Below are positions 18,252-27,175 of a stretch of 40,157 bases of DNA, piece after piece (within the stretch, counting starts at the first letter, position 1; each line of letters starts with the position of its first letter). This DNA comes from Chloroflexota bacterium (GTDB lineage: Bacteria; Chloroflexota; Limnocylindria; P2-11E): positions 1 through 40,157 of the forward strand of contig VBEY01000238.1 of the NCBI GenBank assembly GCA_005889295.1, in the 5' to 3' direction. A program made the translations under genes and the position numbers. The notes beneath the pieces were generated by a model. It saw nothing but the letters and a program-made list of their open reading frames with translations. It was not told the origin of the DNA and searched no databases.

Positions 18252-19546
18252 CGGCGCTCGAGCCGCCAGATGTCCGCGATACTCTCGCGCTCACGGATGA
18301 CCCGCGCGCGGCCGGCATCGAGAAGGACCACCGCGGGGCGCGGGGTCTCGTTGTAGTTCGATGACATCGCGACGCTGTAGGCGCCAGCCGCCGGGACTGC
18401 GAGGACATCGCCCGCATGTGCCGTCGGCAAACGCACCGAGCGGATCAGCACGTCGCCGGATTCGCAATAGCGTCCGGCCACGGTGACCTCGTCGGTCGCG
18501 GGGTCGTTCGCGCGTGCCGCCAGGACCGCGCTGTACTCGGCGCCGTAGAGCGCCGGACGGATGTTGTCGCCCATCCCGCCATCGACTGCGACGAACGTGC
18601 GGACGTCCGGCACGCGCTTGGTCCCGACCACGCGATACAGGGCAACTCCGGCTCGGCCCACGAGCCCGCGCCCGGGCTCGACGTACACGGTCGCACCCCG
18701 GAGCGTGCGGTCCTTCCGCACGGGCCCGGTCACAGCGCGCGCGTAGTCGTCCAACTCAGGCGCCTCCTCCGTCGAACGGAGGCGCACCGCGACGCCGCCG
18801 CCCATGCCGAGCTCCGAGATCAGAGCACTGGTCGAGGCACGGACCTCGTTCGCGAAAGCAACGAGAGCACGCGCGAGCTCACCGTATGGGCGCGCGTCTC
18901 GTACCTGGGCGCCGAGGTGGGCGTGGATGCCGACGAGCACGAGGCCCTTCGCTCGCGCGATCTCCCGCGCCTGCGCGAGCGCTTCGCCCGTGCTGATCGG
19001 CGCGCCGAACTTGCTATCGATCGTTCCTGTAGCCAGGTGCGGGTGTGTCTCCACCTGGATGCCTGGCGCGACGCGGAGCCACACCGCCTGCGGGCGGCGC
19101 CGGCCGTGCGTGAGCCGGGCGAGCCGCTCGATGTCGTGGGCGCCATCAACGACGAAGCGCCCGACTCGCGCACGTAGCGCCGCATCGACCTCGTCGTCGG
19201 GCTTCGCGTTGCCGTGCAGCTCCATGCGCGAGACGGGGAACCCCGCGCGTCGTGCGGCCTCGAGCTCGCCCCACGACGCCACGCTCGCGTCGACACCCTC
19301 ACGCGCGATGACCGCACCGACACCAATGAGGGCGCACGCCTTCACCGAGTACGCCACTCGCACCGGCCGGTAACGGAAGAACGCGTCCACGTACTCGCGC
19401 AAGCTCGCGCGGATCGTTTCGGCGTCATAAACGTACAGCGGTGTGCCGTACTCCTCGGCGAGTTCTGAGAGGTCGCTCGTCCCAATGCGGACGCGGCCGT
19501 CGCGGCCGACGGCCGTCCGGAGGGGCCAGATCGCGCGTTCGATCAC
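18248..19546 (-). CDS. lysA: Diaminopimelate decarboxylase
   Basis: EEYGTPLYVYDAETIRASLREYVDAF...VAYSVKACALIGVGAVIAREGVDASVASWGELEAARRAGFP...GVYVEPGRGLVGRAGVALYRVVGTK...CESGDVLIRSVRLP. GTG at 19546 preferred over ORF-track start 19621. Confidence 0.93.
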   Translation of the reverse strand: MIERAIWPLRTAVGRDGRVRIGTSDLSELAEEYGTPLYVYDAETIRASLREYVDAFFRYRPVRVAYSVKACALIGVGAVIAREGVDASVASWGELEAARRAGFPVSRMELHGNAKPDDEVDAALRARVGRFVVDGAHDIERLARLTHGRRRPQAVWLRVAPGIQVETHPHLATGTIDSKFGAPISTGEALAQAREIARAKGLVLVGIHAHLGAQVRDARPYGELARALVAFANEVRASTSALISELGMGGGVAVRLRSTEEAPELDDYARAVTGPVRKDRTLRGATVYVEPGRGLVGRAGVALYRVVGTKRVPDVRTFVAVDGGMGDNIRPALYGAEYSAVLAARANDPATDEVTVAGRYCESGDVLIRSVRLPTAHAGDVLAVPAAGAYSVAMSSNYNETPRPAVVLLDAGRARVIRERESIADIWRLERR

Positions 19547-19550
19547 GCTG

Positions 19551-20051
19551 TCAGGAGTTCTGTTGGGGATCGTCCGGCAACGATTCGATGAACTCTTTGA
19601 ACACCGAGAGCTCGTTGTCATCGCTCGACTCAGCGGTGATCGCCGAGCGATCCAGGACCGTCTCGCTCACGAGGATGCGCGCGGAGCAGCGGACGGCGAG
19701 CGCGATGGCGTCGGACGGCCGGCAATCGACCTCGATCTCGCGATCGGCGATCTGGACGAAGACGCTTCCGTGGAAGACCCCACCCCCAGACTCGTCGGCG
19801 ACGAGATCCTTCACCACGACCCGGGTGATCTCGGCGCCGAGTTTTGTCAGCATGTCGAGGATGAGGTCGTGCGTCAGGGGACGCTCACTGGTGATGCCGG
19901 CGATGCGCGTCGCGATGCTGTACGCCTGATCTGGTCCGATCCAGATCGGCAGCAGTCGGCGCACGCCCTCGGCCTGCAGAAGGACGACGTGTTGATTGGT
20001 GAGTACGTGGACGCGCACCGACTCGACCGAACACGGCACGAGCATCGTCAC
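19551..20051 (-). CDS. Bifunctional nuclease (BFN, DUF151) family protein
   Basis: LLPIWIGPDQAYSIATRIAGITSERPLTHDLILDMLTKLGAEITRVVVKDL...GVFHGSVFVQIADREIEVDCRPSDAIALAVRCSARILVSETVLD; DUF151 signature. Confidence 0.93.
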   Translation of the reverse strand: MTMLVPCSVESVRVHVLTNQHVVLLQAEGVRRLLPIWIGPDQAYSIATRIAGITSERPLTHDLILDMLTKLGAEITRVVVKDLVADESGGGVFHGSVFVQIADREIEVDCRPSDAIALAVRCSARILVSETVLDRSAITAESSDDNELSVFKEFIESLPDDPQQNS

Positions 20052-20102
20052 AAGCCTACCCGGTCGAACCGCCGCGCAAGCCTCGCACCGAGCGTACGTG
20101 TG

Positions 20103-20801
20103 CTAGCCGAAACGGAATCGACCCTCTTCGCGCCGCTGCCTGATGAGCAGGAGCAGCAGTATCCCCGCGACAAAGCCGAAGATGTGGGCGAAGTACGCGA
20201 TGTTCGCGGTCGCCTGATGCGCCGTGAGGCGGAGCTCGGCAAGAGCGTCGATCACTTGAAGCACGATGAAGAAGCCGATGACCACGAGGGCGGGCAGCTG
20301 CACGATCGTGATGAAGATCCCTAGGAACACGAGCGTCGAGACCCGCGCCGCGGGGAACAGCACGACGTACGCGCCGAGCACCCCGGCGATCGCTCCCGAG
20401 GCACCGACCATCGGCTCGGGTTGCACGAGCCCCTGTCCGATCGCGGCGACGATCCCGCAGAGCACGTAGAAGACGAGGTACGGCCCGCTTCCCAGACGAT
20501 CCTCGATGTTGTCGCCAAATATCCAGAGATAGACCATGTTGCCGATCACGTGTAGCCAACCGCCGTGCACGAACAGGTGCGTGACGAGCGGCGCGAAAGT
20601 GGCGAGCGTGACCTGCCCCTGCGTGATCTGGGTCGCGAACGGCGTCCAATCGAACGAGTAGCGGTCGTAGAACGCCGCGACCGCGCCCGGCTGGCGCACC
20701 AGAGTGAGAACGTAGATCCACACGAGGATGTTCGCGGCGACAAGGAGTCGGTTGACGATCGGTGTCTTCGTCGTCGGGTTCTGGTCGCGGAGCGGGATCA
20801 C
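20103..20801 (-). CDS. Rhomboid family intramembrane serine protease
   Basis: PLVTHLFVHGGWLHVIGNMVYLWIFGDNIEDRLG, GASGAIAGVLGAYVVLFP (catalytic Ser), NIAYFAHIFGFVAGILLLL (catalytic His region). Confidence 0.93.
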   Translation of the reverse strand: MIPLRDQNPTTKTPIVNRLLVAANILVWIYVLTLVRQPGAVAAFYDRYSFDWTPFATQITQGQVTLATFAPLVTHLFVHGGWLHVIGNMVYLWIFGDNIEDRLGSGPYLVFYVLCGIVAAIGQGLVQPEPMVGASGAIAGVLGAYVVLFPAARVSTLVFLGIFITIVQLPALVVIGFFIVLQVIDALAELRLTAHQATANIAYFAHIFGFVAGILLLLLIRQRREEGRFRFG

Positions 20802-22894
20802 GCGCGGAGCTCCGTCGCCACCACCTTCGATCCGTGGACCGTGAAAATCGTCCTGAGTCCCTCGGACACGTAGAACGCGCTCGGCTCAGGAAGGTTGGGC
20901 GGAAGCGCGAAACGCGCGATCTCGCCGCCGTCGCGGTTCATCTGGACGACCACTTTGTTCGGGGTGTCGAGGAAATAGATCGCACGTTGTACGTCGATGG
21001 CCTGCACGGCCGTCGGCCTTATCGGGGCTCCCCTCCATCGCGGGACGAAGTCGACCCGCGTGGCCGTGAAGGACGTCGTGAGCCGGCGGAAGCGGAGGAT
21101 GTCGCCTTGCGTCGTCACGATCCAGATGTCCTGGTCGACGGCGATCGACCGACCCGTCCCGGTCGGGATCGGATCGGTCAGGTACGCCTGCGCCCGCTGG
21201 AAACCGGTGCCCGGGAAGGACTCGTGTTTCCAGACCTGGCCGCTCGTGGCGTCGAGGACGTAGAGATTCGTGACGAACACCGCAAACGCGTCGGCCGACT
21301 TCCACGTCGACGAATCCTCGGGCGTCACGTCGGCCACGCCGGTGCCTTCGACACGCCAGACGTGTCTCTGGTCGTCGAGCGCATAGATCACTTCGCCGAG
21401 GTTCCCGACGAGGCTCGGCGCGCCGACACCCAGCGCCCCCCGTGTGAGCGCGGGGGCGACCTGCGTCGGGTCGCCGAAGATCTTCCAGAGCCGTCCCGCG
21501 CCCGGATCGGCCGCGTAGAGCCCGCTCACGTTGCCCACGAGCGCCGTCGGCTTCGCGCCAGGCGCGATGGAACGACCGTCGGGGCCAGTAACACGTGCGA
21601 GGTCGACGACCACTCCGGTGATGCGGTCGTCCAGGGCGGCGACCTGTTCGCGGAGCGTCGCGATCCGTGCCGGATCCGCGGTGGGCGAGCGCGCGGCATC
21701 CTCGAGGGCAATGCGGGCGTGATCGATCTTCTGCCGTGCCAGCTCGCTGTCGGGCGGCTTGCGGTCCGCGGCCCGCTGCGCCGCGGAGATGTCGCTCTCG
21801 ATGCCGAGGATGGCGAGCGCGTAGTCCCCGATGACGCGGTTCTGCTGGTAGTCCCGATAGGCGAGGGTGCCGATACCACCGGCCACGAGCAGGAGCAGGA
21901 CCGCGAGCAAAGAGGCGGCGCGCCGCTGACGGCGCGAGCGGTCGCGTGCCGTGTCGGGTCGGCGTGGAAGGGGGGCCGCGCGCCGCGGCATGAGCTCGAA
22001 GCCCACGGCCACGGTCTTCCCCATCGCCTTCGCGGCGGGGGCCGTGGCGGCGCCGATCGCCTGCGTGACCTTCGGACGGCGGCGCCAGATCGATTCGAAC
22101 CGTGTGCGGATGCCCTCCGCGATCACCACCTCCGTCGGCTCCGCCGCCGGCGGCTCTGGGAGGACCCGGCCCGCCGCCGCGGTCGCCGCGGTCACCTCGA
22201 TGAAGATCGCGGCCGTGCTGCCGACGACCCCGTCTGCGACCGCCCGGTTGTTGATGTGTTCGGCCGCCGCGCGCGGGTGCAGCGTGACCGCCGCGTTCTT
22301 CAGCGCCTCTGCGCCGAGGCCATCCACGAGCGCGCCCGATGCGAGGATGAGCGTGTCGCCGGGCTCGATGCTCTGCCGCCACACGTCCGGCAGAAGGTCG
22401 GCCACTCCGCCGAGCGATTCGGCCTCACGAGTCGTGGTGCGATGGACGAAGTCGGCAAGCTCGCCAGGTTCGTCTCCCGGGAGGAAGAGCCGGGCTCGCC
22501 GCACCAAGAAGACCTGCGCGGCACCGATGCGGGCCGCGTAGAGCTCGTTATTCACCACGACGGCGCAAGCGCAGTGGAGAGCAACACGCCCGTGTTGATC
22601 GCGAAGGCGCTGCGCGGCCCGGCGATTCGCTTGCCGCAACGCTTTTCGGAGCGAGACCTCGATCCCGGCCGAGAGGTCGTAGTAGTACTCCTGACGCGCG
22701 AGATCGGCGACCTCCTTCGCGATGTCGCCGCCGGCGTTCCCGTGCTGCCGCGCGACCTCGCACAGGAAGTAGAAGCGCCCCTTCGTTCGTAGCGTGGCGC
22801 CGAGAGTGGGTTCGCTGGCGACGATGACGTCAGCGGTGCCCGGTCGGAGCTCGACCGTCGTCCCGATCTTCGTCGCGAGACTCGCTTGTCGCAT
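20798..22894 (-). CDS. PP2C-like (probably catalytically dead) domain + TM + coiled region + propeller-like extracytoplasmic domain
   Basis: N-terminal PP2C-fold-like segment VVVNNELYAARIGAAQVFLVRRARLFLPG...EPGDTLILASGALVDGLGAEAL; TM ASLLAVLLLLVAGGIGTLAY; C-terminal repeats (VSGLYAADPGAGRLWKIFGD, LGEVIYALDDQRHVWRVEG, FVTNLYVLDATSGQVWKHES, VDQDIWIVTTQGDILRFRR). Confidence 0.8.
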   Translation of the reverse strand: MRQASLATKIGTTVELRPGTADVIVASEPTLGATLRTKGRFYFLCEVARQHGNAGGDIAKEVADLARQEYYYDLSAGIEVSLRKALRQANRRAAQRLRDQHGRVALHCACAVVVNNELYAARIGAAQVFLVRRARLFLPGDEPGELADFVHRTTTREAESLGGVADLLPDVWRQSIEPGDTLILASGALVDGLGAEALKNAAVTLHPRAAAEHINNRAVADGVVGSTAAIFIEVTAATAAAGRVLPEPPAAEPTEVVIAEGIRTRFESIWRRRPKVTQAIGAATAPAAKAMGKTVAVGFELMPRRAAPLPRRPDTARDRSRRQRRAASLLAVLLLLVAGGIGTLAYRDYQQNRVIGDYALAILGIESDISAAQRAADRKPPDSELARQKIDHARIALEDAARSPTADPARIATLREQVAALDDRITGVVVDLARVTGPDGRSIAPGAKPTALVGNVSGLYAADPGAGRLWKIFGDPTQVAPALTRGALGVGAPSLVGNLGEVIYALDDQRHVWRVEGTGVADVTPEDSSTWKSADAFAVFVTNLYVLDATSGQVWKHESFPGTGFQRAQAYLTDPIPTGTGRSIAVDQDIWIVTTQGDILRFRRLTTSFTATRVDFVPRWRGAPIRPTAVQAIDVQRAIYFLDTPNKVVVQMNRDGGEIARFALPPNLPEPSAFYVSEGLRTIFTVHGSKVVATELRA

Positions 22895-22905
22895 CGGTGC
22901 CGAGT

Positions 22906-23220
22906 TTACGGAGCGGAGCGACCGGGCCGGGAAGCCGGCACGGAGCGGATCTTCGCTATCCCGCTCCGTGGCGCGCGAGAGGCAAGCTCAGCGACGAGCT
23001 GTTCTTGGCGAAGCCGGATCTCGGCCGCCCATTGCGCGGTCGGGACCGCCACGACGAGGGTGCCGCCGTCCATGCGGAGGGCGGTCGTGCGTGTCGCGTC
23101 CGGGCCGATGACCGCGCACGCGACCGCGGTCCAGGCGCGCATCGCATCCGCTTTGGCGACGTCGCTATCCAGGCGAAGGGTCCGGAGCGCGCGAGCGATC
23201 GCGGCGGCGAGTGGCCTCAT
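22906..23220 (-). CDS. DUF721 (DciA-like) family protein
   Basis: AMRAWTAVACAVIGPDATRTTALRMDGGTLVVAVPTAQWAAEIRLRQEQLVAEL; position directly after recF with ATGA overlap. Confidence 0.88.
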   Translation of the reverse strand: MRPLAAAIARALRTLRLDSDVAKADAMRAWTAVACAVIGPDATRTTALRMDGGTLVVAVPTAQWAAEIRLRQEQLVAELASRAPRSGIAKIRSVPASRPGRSAP

Positions 23221-24356
23221 CGGGGTCTGACGATCTCCGTGACCGTAGCCACCCGCCGAAGCGCTTCAGGAATGCTCGTCAGGACGGCAGCCGTGAGGAG
23301 CGCCTGCGCGCCATCGGGAAGAGCCTGGCAGAGCGCCTCGCGGTGCGCCGTATCCAGCTCCGAGAGCACGTCGTCGAACAGAAAGATCGGAGGCTCCCCG
23401 ACGTGCGCACGGATCCACTCAGCCTCGGCGAGCTTCAGCGCCAGGACGGCCGAGCGCTGCTCTCCGCGTGAGGCGAAGGTTGGCAGAGGGCGCTCGGCCA
23501 CCGCGACGGCGAGATCCTCGCGGTGTGGGCCGACAAGTGTCGTCGCTTGCCAACGCTCGCGATCCCGCTTCAGGGCGATCAAGCCGCGATAGCCCTCGGC
23601 TCGTTCCGCCGCGGTCGAGCCCTGGACCTGCCCGGCGTACGCGATGTCGGGCGCCGGATCGGCGCCGAGCGCGGCAGCCGCGGCCCGGAACGCGGGACGG
23701 AGGTCGCGCACCGCGGCCTCCCGACGAAGGGAGATCGCGGTCGCGAGCCGCACAAGCTCGGTGTCCCAGAAGGCGATCTCGCTCTCGGAGACCGGCTCCT
23801 CATCGCGTCCCGCGCGAAGCAGGGCGTTCCGTTGCGTCAGGACGTTCGCGTAGGCGCGCGTGTCGGCACGATGCGAGCGATCGACCTGCGCGATCATCGC
23901 ATCCATGTACCGCCGGCGCGCCGACGGGGCCGATGCGAGGAGATCGGTGTCCTCGGGAAAGAACGCGACGACCGCGATCGTGCCGATGACATCATCCGCC
24001 CGCCGTGGCGCCCCATCCGCGGTGTAGCGACGTGGACGACGGCGGGCATCGGCGGCGGCCGGTCCGAAGAGCGTGACCTCGAGTCGGTGCCGGTCCAGAG
24101 GGGCGGGGGCCCCAGACCCCGGAGCGGCCCGGCATGCCTCGACCGTCACTCGCGCGAGCGGAGCGCCCCAGCGGATCATCTCGGTGTCCTCGCCGGCACG
24201 CGAGGATTCCCCGCGCGCGATGACGTGCACGGCCTCGAGGATGTTCGTCTTCCCGGCACCGTTCGGACCCACAAATGCGGTAACCCCCGGGCCGAAATCG
24301 ACCCGTCGGTCTTCGTAGCTGCGGAAGTTCTCTAGTCCGATCGCGGCGACGCGCAA
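23217..24356 (-). CDS. recF: DNA replication/repair protein RecF
   Basis: LENFRSYEDRRVDFGPGVTAFVGPNGAGKTNILEAVHVIARG (Walker A), FASRGEQRSAVLALKLAEAEWI, IFLFDDVLSELD (Walker B). Confidence 0.96.
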   Translation of the reverse strand: MRVAAIGLENFRSYEDRRVDFGPGVTAFVGPNGAGKTNILEAVHVIARGESSRAGEDTEMIRWGAPLARVTVEACRAAPGSGAPAPLDRHRLEVTLFGPAAADARRRPRRYTADGAPRRADDVIGTIAVVAFFPEDTDLLASAPSARRRYMDAMIAQVDRSHRADTRAYANVLTQRNALLRAGRDEEPVSESEIAFWDTELVRLATAISLRREAAVRDLRPAFRAAAAALGADPAPDIAYAGQVQGSTAAERAEGYRGLIALKRDRERWQATTLVGPHREDLAVAVAERPLPTFASRGEQRSAVLALKLAEAEWIRAHVGEPPIFLFDDVLSELDTAHREALCQALPDGAQALLTAAVLTSIPEALRRVATVTEIVRPR

Positions 24357-24372
24357 GCCCGGCGACCTTCGA

Positions 24373-25500
24373 TCAGGCCGGGATGCGAAGCGGCATCACC
24401 ACATGAAGATAACTGTCGTCGCCGACGATCTTGACGACTCCGGGGGCGAGGGGGCCGCCGAGCTCGAGCGCGACCTCCGGCGCCGTGAGGCTCGAGAGCG
24501 CGTCGGATACGAAACGCGAGTTGAACGCGATGGTCGTGGCCTGGCCTTCCACGGTGGCGTCGATTCGTCCCGTGTTGTCGCCGACTTCGGCAGCGTTTGC
24601 CGTGATCACGAGCGGCGGTTCATTGGAGGGATCCACCTGGAAACGCAACATGTTCGCCGCGTCGCGCGCGAAGTACGACGCCAGCCGGGTGGCCTTGAGC
24701 AGCTCTTCGCGTTGCGCCAGCACACGGGTCGAGTGGCTCGTCGGGATGACTTGCCGGTAATTGGGGAATTGACCCTCGATGATCCGCGAGACGAGATCGG
24801 CTTCGTCGGTGTGAAAGATGATCTGACTCTTGTTCGGAGTCACCAGGATATCGACGGTGGCCTCGTCGGTGTCCTCGAGAATCCGCGCTACCTCGAAGAG
24901 ACTCTTTGCGGGGATGATCACTTCGATCGCGGGGTCGACACGGTCGAGCAGACGTGCATGACGCACCGAAAGGCGATATGGGTCAGCGGCCGCCATGGTG
25001 ACGAGATCACCGGAGAACGTAGTGAGGACGCCCGTGAGCACCGGACGGCTGTCGTCAGTCGCCGCGACGAAAGCAACCTCCCCGATCATTCGCCGCAGGG
25101 TCGCCTGGGACATGCGCGTGGTCGGCTTGTCCGGGATCTGGGGGATGATCGGGAACTCCTCAGCGTCCATCCCTTTGATGTTTGCTTCGTACGGACCTGA
25201 TTTCAGGTGCAGGGTCTTCGTTCTCACATTGAGGGAGAGCTCGACGTTACCGGGTGGAAGTGAGTTCACGAAGTCGATGAAGAGCTTCGCCGGTACGGTG
25301 ATGGCGCCTTCGTCCTCGACCTTCGCTGGGACCCAGCAATTGATGCCCACCTCGAGGTTTGTGGCAGTCAGTCGAAGGCGCCCCGCGTCGGTTCGGAGCA
25401 GAACATTGCCGAGTATCGGCAAGCTGCCCCGCGTCGAGACTCCCCTTCCCGCGATTCCGAGCCCGTGCGCCAGGTTCTCTTGGAGACAAACGACCTTCAC
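24373..25500 (-). CDS. dnaN: DNA polymerase III beta subunit (sliding clamp)
   Basis: KVVCLQENLAHGLGIAGRGVSTRGSLPILGNVLLRTDAGRLRLTATNLEVGI...C-terminal SYLHVVMPLRIPA. GTG at 25500 with GGGGAGGG SD preferred over ORF-track start 25539. Confidence 0.96.
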   Translation of the reverse strand: MKVVCLQENLAHGLGIAGRGVSTRGSLPILGNVLLRTDAGRLRLTATNLEVGINCWVPAKVEDEGAITVPAKLFIDFVNSLPPGNVELSLNVRTKTLHLKSGPYEANIKGMDAEEFPIIPQIPDKPTTRMSQATLRRMIGEVAFVAATDDSRPVLTGVLTTFSGDLVTMAAADPYRLSVRHARLLDRVDPAIEVIIPAKSLFEVARILEDTDEATVDILVTPNKSQIIFHTDEADLVSRIIEGQFPNYRQVIPTSHSTRVLAQREELLKATRLASYFARDAANMLRFQVDPSNEPPLVITANAAEVGDNTGRIDATVEGQATTIAFNSRFVSDALSSLTAPEVALELGGPLAPGVVKIVGDDSYLHVVMPLRIPA

Positions 25501-25520
25501 GCGGCCCTCCCCGCTCGTAC

Positions 25521-25790
25521 CCCGGAACAATAGATACAACCAGTAGTAGTGCTAGTAGTGGTGTGGACTATGGGGCTTCCCTCATGGTTTGTGCTCGGGA
25601 TGCTTTGGGACAGGCTGTGGAGGCGCTGGGGAGGTCTGTGGACGGTGCGGGGGAGGACGTCTCTCTAAGCGACACCGGTGGCACAACCGAACAGATGAGC
25701 GGCAGGCCTGTCCACAAAGCGGGGTCCTTATCCACACGGCAGTGCCTCTTATCCACACTGCCCAGCCTTCCGAAGGCGGCCGCAGGAGGC
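25521..25790. other. Chromosomal replication origin (oriC), dnaN-dnaA intergenic
   Basis: Between dnaA and dnaN. Two exact TTATCCACA boxes (25728-25736, 25749-25757), CTGTCCACA (25708-25716), and opposite-strand near-boxes TGTGGACTA (25562-25570), TGTGGAGGC (25616-25624), TGTGGACGG (25637-25645); TAG-trinucleotide tract 25541-25561. Confidence 0.92.
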
Positions 25791-25804
25791 CTCAGCCGCG
25801 GAGG

Positions 25805-27175
25805 TCAATCGGCGTACAGCAGCTCCCGAACCGCCCCGACATCCCGTCGGAAGTCGTCGTTCTCGGCCATCTCGCGCTCGATCTTCTCGCAGCCGTGTAA
25901 CACCGTGGAGTGGTCGCGCCCCCCGAGGGCCTCGCCGATTCGAAGGAGCGGGGCTTCGGTCTCCTCGCGCATGAGGTACATCGCGATCTGGCGTGGCAGG
26001 ACGACCTGCTTGTCGCGCGCCTTGCCTTTGATCTGGTCGAGTGGGACGCCGTAGTAGCGCGCGACCGTCTCGACGATGCGCTCGGGCGAGAGGCTCTTGC
26101 GGTGCGGGTTGTACAGAAGGTTCTGAAGCATCTCCTGCGCGAGCTGGGTCGTCACCGGAACCGCCTGCAGGGTGGCGAACGCGACGATGCGGGTGAGTGC
26201 ACCCTCGAGCTCGCGGATGTTCGAGACGATCCGCTGGGCCAGAAAGTCGATCACGGGTGGGGGCACTGCAACGTTTTGCGCCTCCGCTTTCGCGCGGAGG
26301 ATCGCGATACGCGTCTCGAGATCGGGAGCCGAGATGTCCGCGATGAGGCCCCATTCGAAACGCGAGCGCAGCCGGTCTTCGAGCTGGGTGATGGCCTTTG
26401 GCGGTCGGTCGCTCGACATGACGATCTGCTTGCCCTCTTCGTGGATCGCGTTGAACGTGTGGAAGAACTCCTCTTGCGTGCCCTCCTTGCCGGCGATGAA
26501 CTGGATGTCGTCGATGAGGAGGACATCGATACGGCGGTAGCGTTCGCGGAACTCCTCGCCCTTTTGCGCACGGATCGAGTTGATGAACTCGTTCGTGAAC
26601 TTTTCGCTGGTCGCGTACGCGACGCGCTTCTTCGGGTGGCGCGCGATCACCGCGTGTCCGATCGCGTGCATCAGATGCGTCTTGCCGAGTCCCGAGCCGC
26701 CGTAGACGAAGAGCGGGTTGTAGCTGTGGCCCGGCCGCTCGGCCACGGACAAGGCGGCAGCGTGAGCGAGACGGTTGTTCGAGCCCACCACGAAGGTCGA
26801 GAAGGTGTAGCGCGCGTTCAGCAGGGCGCCGGCCTCGCGCCGCTCTTGCCCGCCTGCCTGCTGGCCCGGCCCAGAGGCCGGCGCCGCCATCCCCGGGGCG
26901 GCGCTCGTGCGTGCGCCCGCCGAGGAAGTGCCGGAAGACGTTACGAACCGGACGTCGACGGTGCGTCCGAGGAGGTGCTGCAGCGCGGCACGTACCTGGG
27001 GTCGGAATTTGCTCTCGAGCCACTCGCGCGCGAACGCATTAGGCACGCCGATGAGGAAGACGTCGTCCTCTTCGGAGACGACCTGTGTGTCCTTGAACCA
27101 GGTGTCGTACTGCGCACGCGAAAGCCCGACCTGCAACTCACCGAGGGCGGCCGTCCAAAGCTGTTTGAGGTTCAA
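25805..27175 (-). CDS. dnaA: Chromosomal replication initiator protein DnaA
   Basis: LNARYTFSTFVVGSNNRLAHAAALSVAERPGHSYNPLFVYGGSGLGKTHLMHAIGH, DVLLIDDIQFIAGKEGTQEEFFHTFN, C-terminal GRDHSTVLHGCEKI. TTG start at 27175 with AGAAGGGGAG SD preferred over ORF-track start 27277. Confidence 0.97.
   Translation of the reverse strand: MNLKQLWTAALGELQVGLSRAQYDTWFKDTQVVSEEDDVFLIGVPNAFAREWLESKFRPQVRAALQHLLGRTVDVRFVTSSGTSSAGARTSAAPGMAAPASGPGQQAGGQERREAGALLNARYTFSTFVVGSNNRLAHAAALSVAERPGHSYNPLFVYGGSGLGKTHLMHAIGHAVIARHPKKRVAYATSEKFTNEFINSIRAQKGEEFRERYRRIDVLLIDDIQFIAGKEGTQEEFFHTFNAIHEEGKQIVMSSDRPPKAITQLEDRLRSRFEWGLIADISAPDLETRIAILRAKAEAQNVAVPPPVIDFLAQRIVSNIRELEGALTRIVAFATLQAVPVTTQLAQEMLQNLLYNPHRKSLSPERIVETVARYYGVPLDQIKGKARDKQVVLPRQIAMYLMREETEAPLLRIGEALGGRDHSTVLHGCEKIEREMAENDDFRRDVGAVRELLYAD

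Noticed and set aside
20762-22792. 676-aa plus-strand ORF
   Set aside because: Arg/Asp-rich antisense composition with no domains; the minus strand has the pseudo-PP2C protein with overlaps to neighbours.
25501-25539. N-terminal extension of dnaN (MYLLFRGTSGEGR)
   Set aside because: The extension overlaps the origin unwinding region; GTG 25500 has a strong SD (GGGGAGGG) and begins at the canonical KVVCLQENL.
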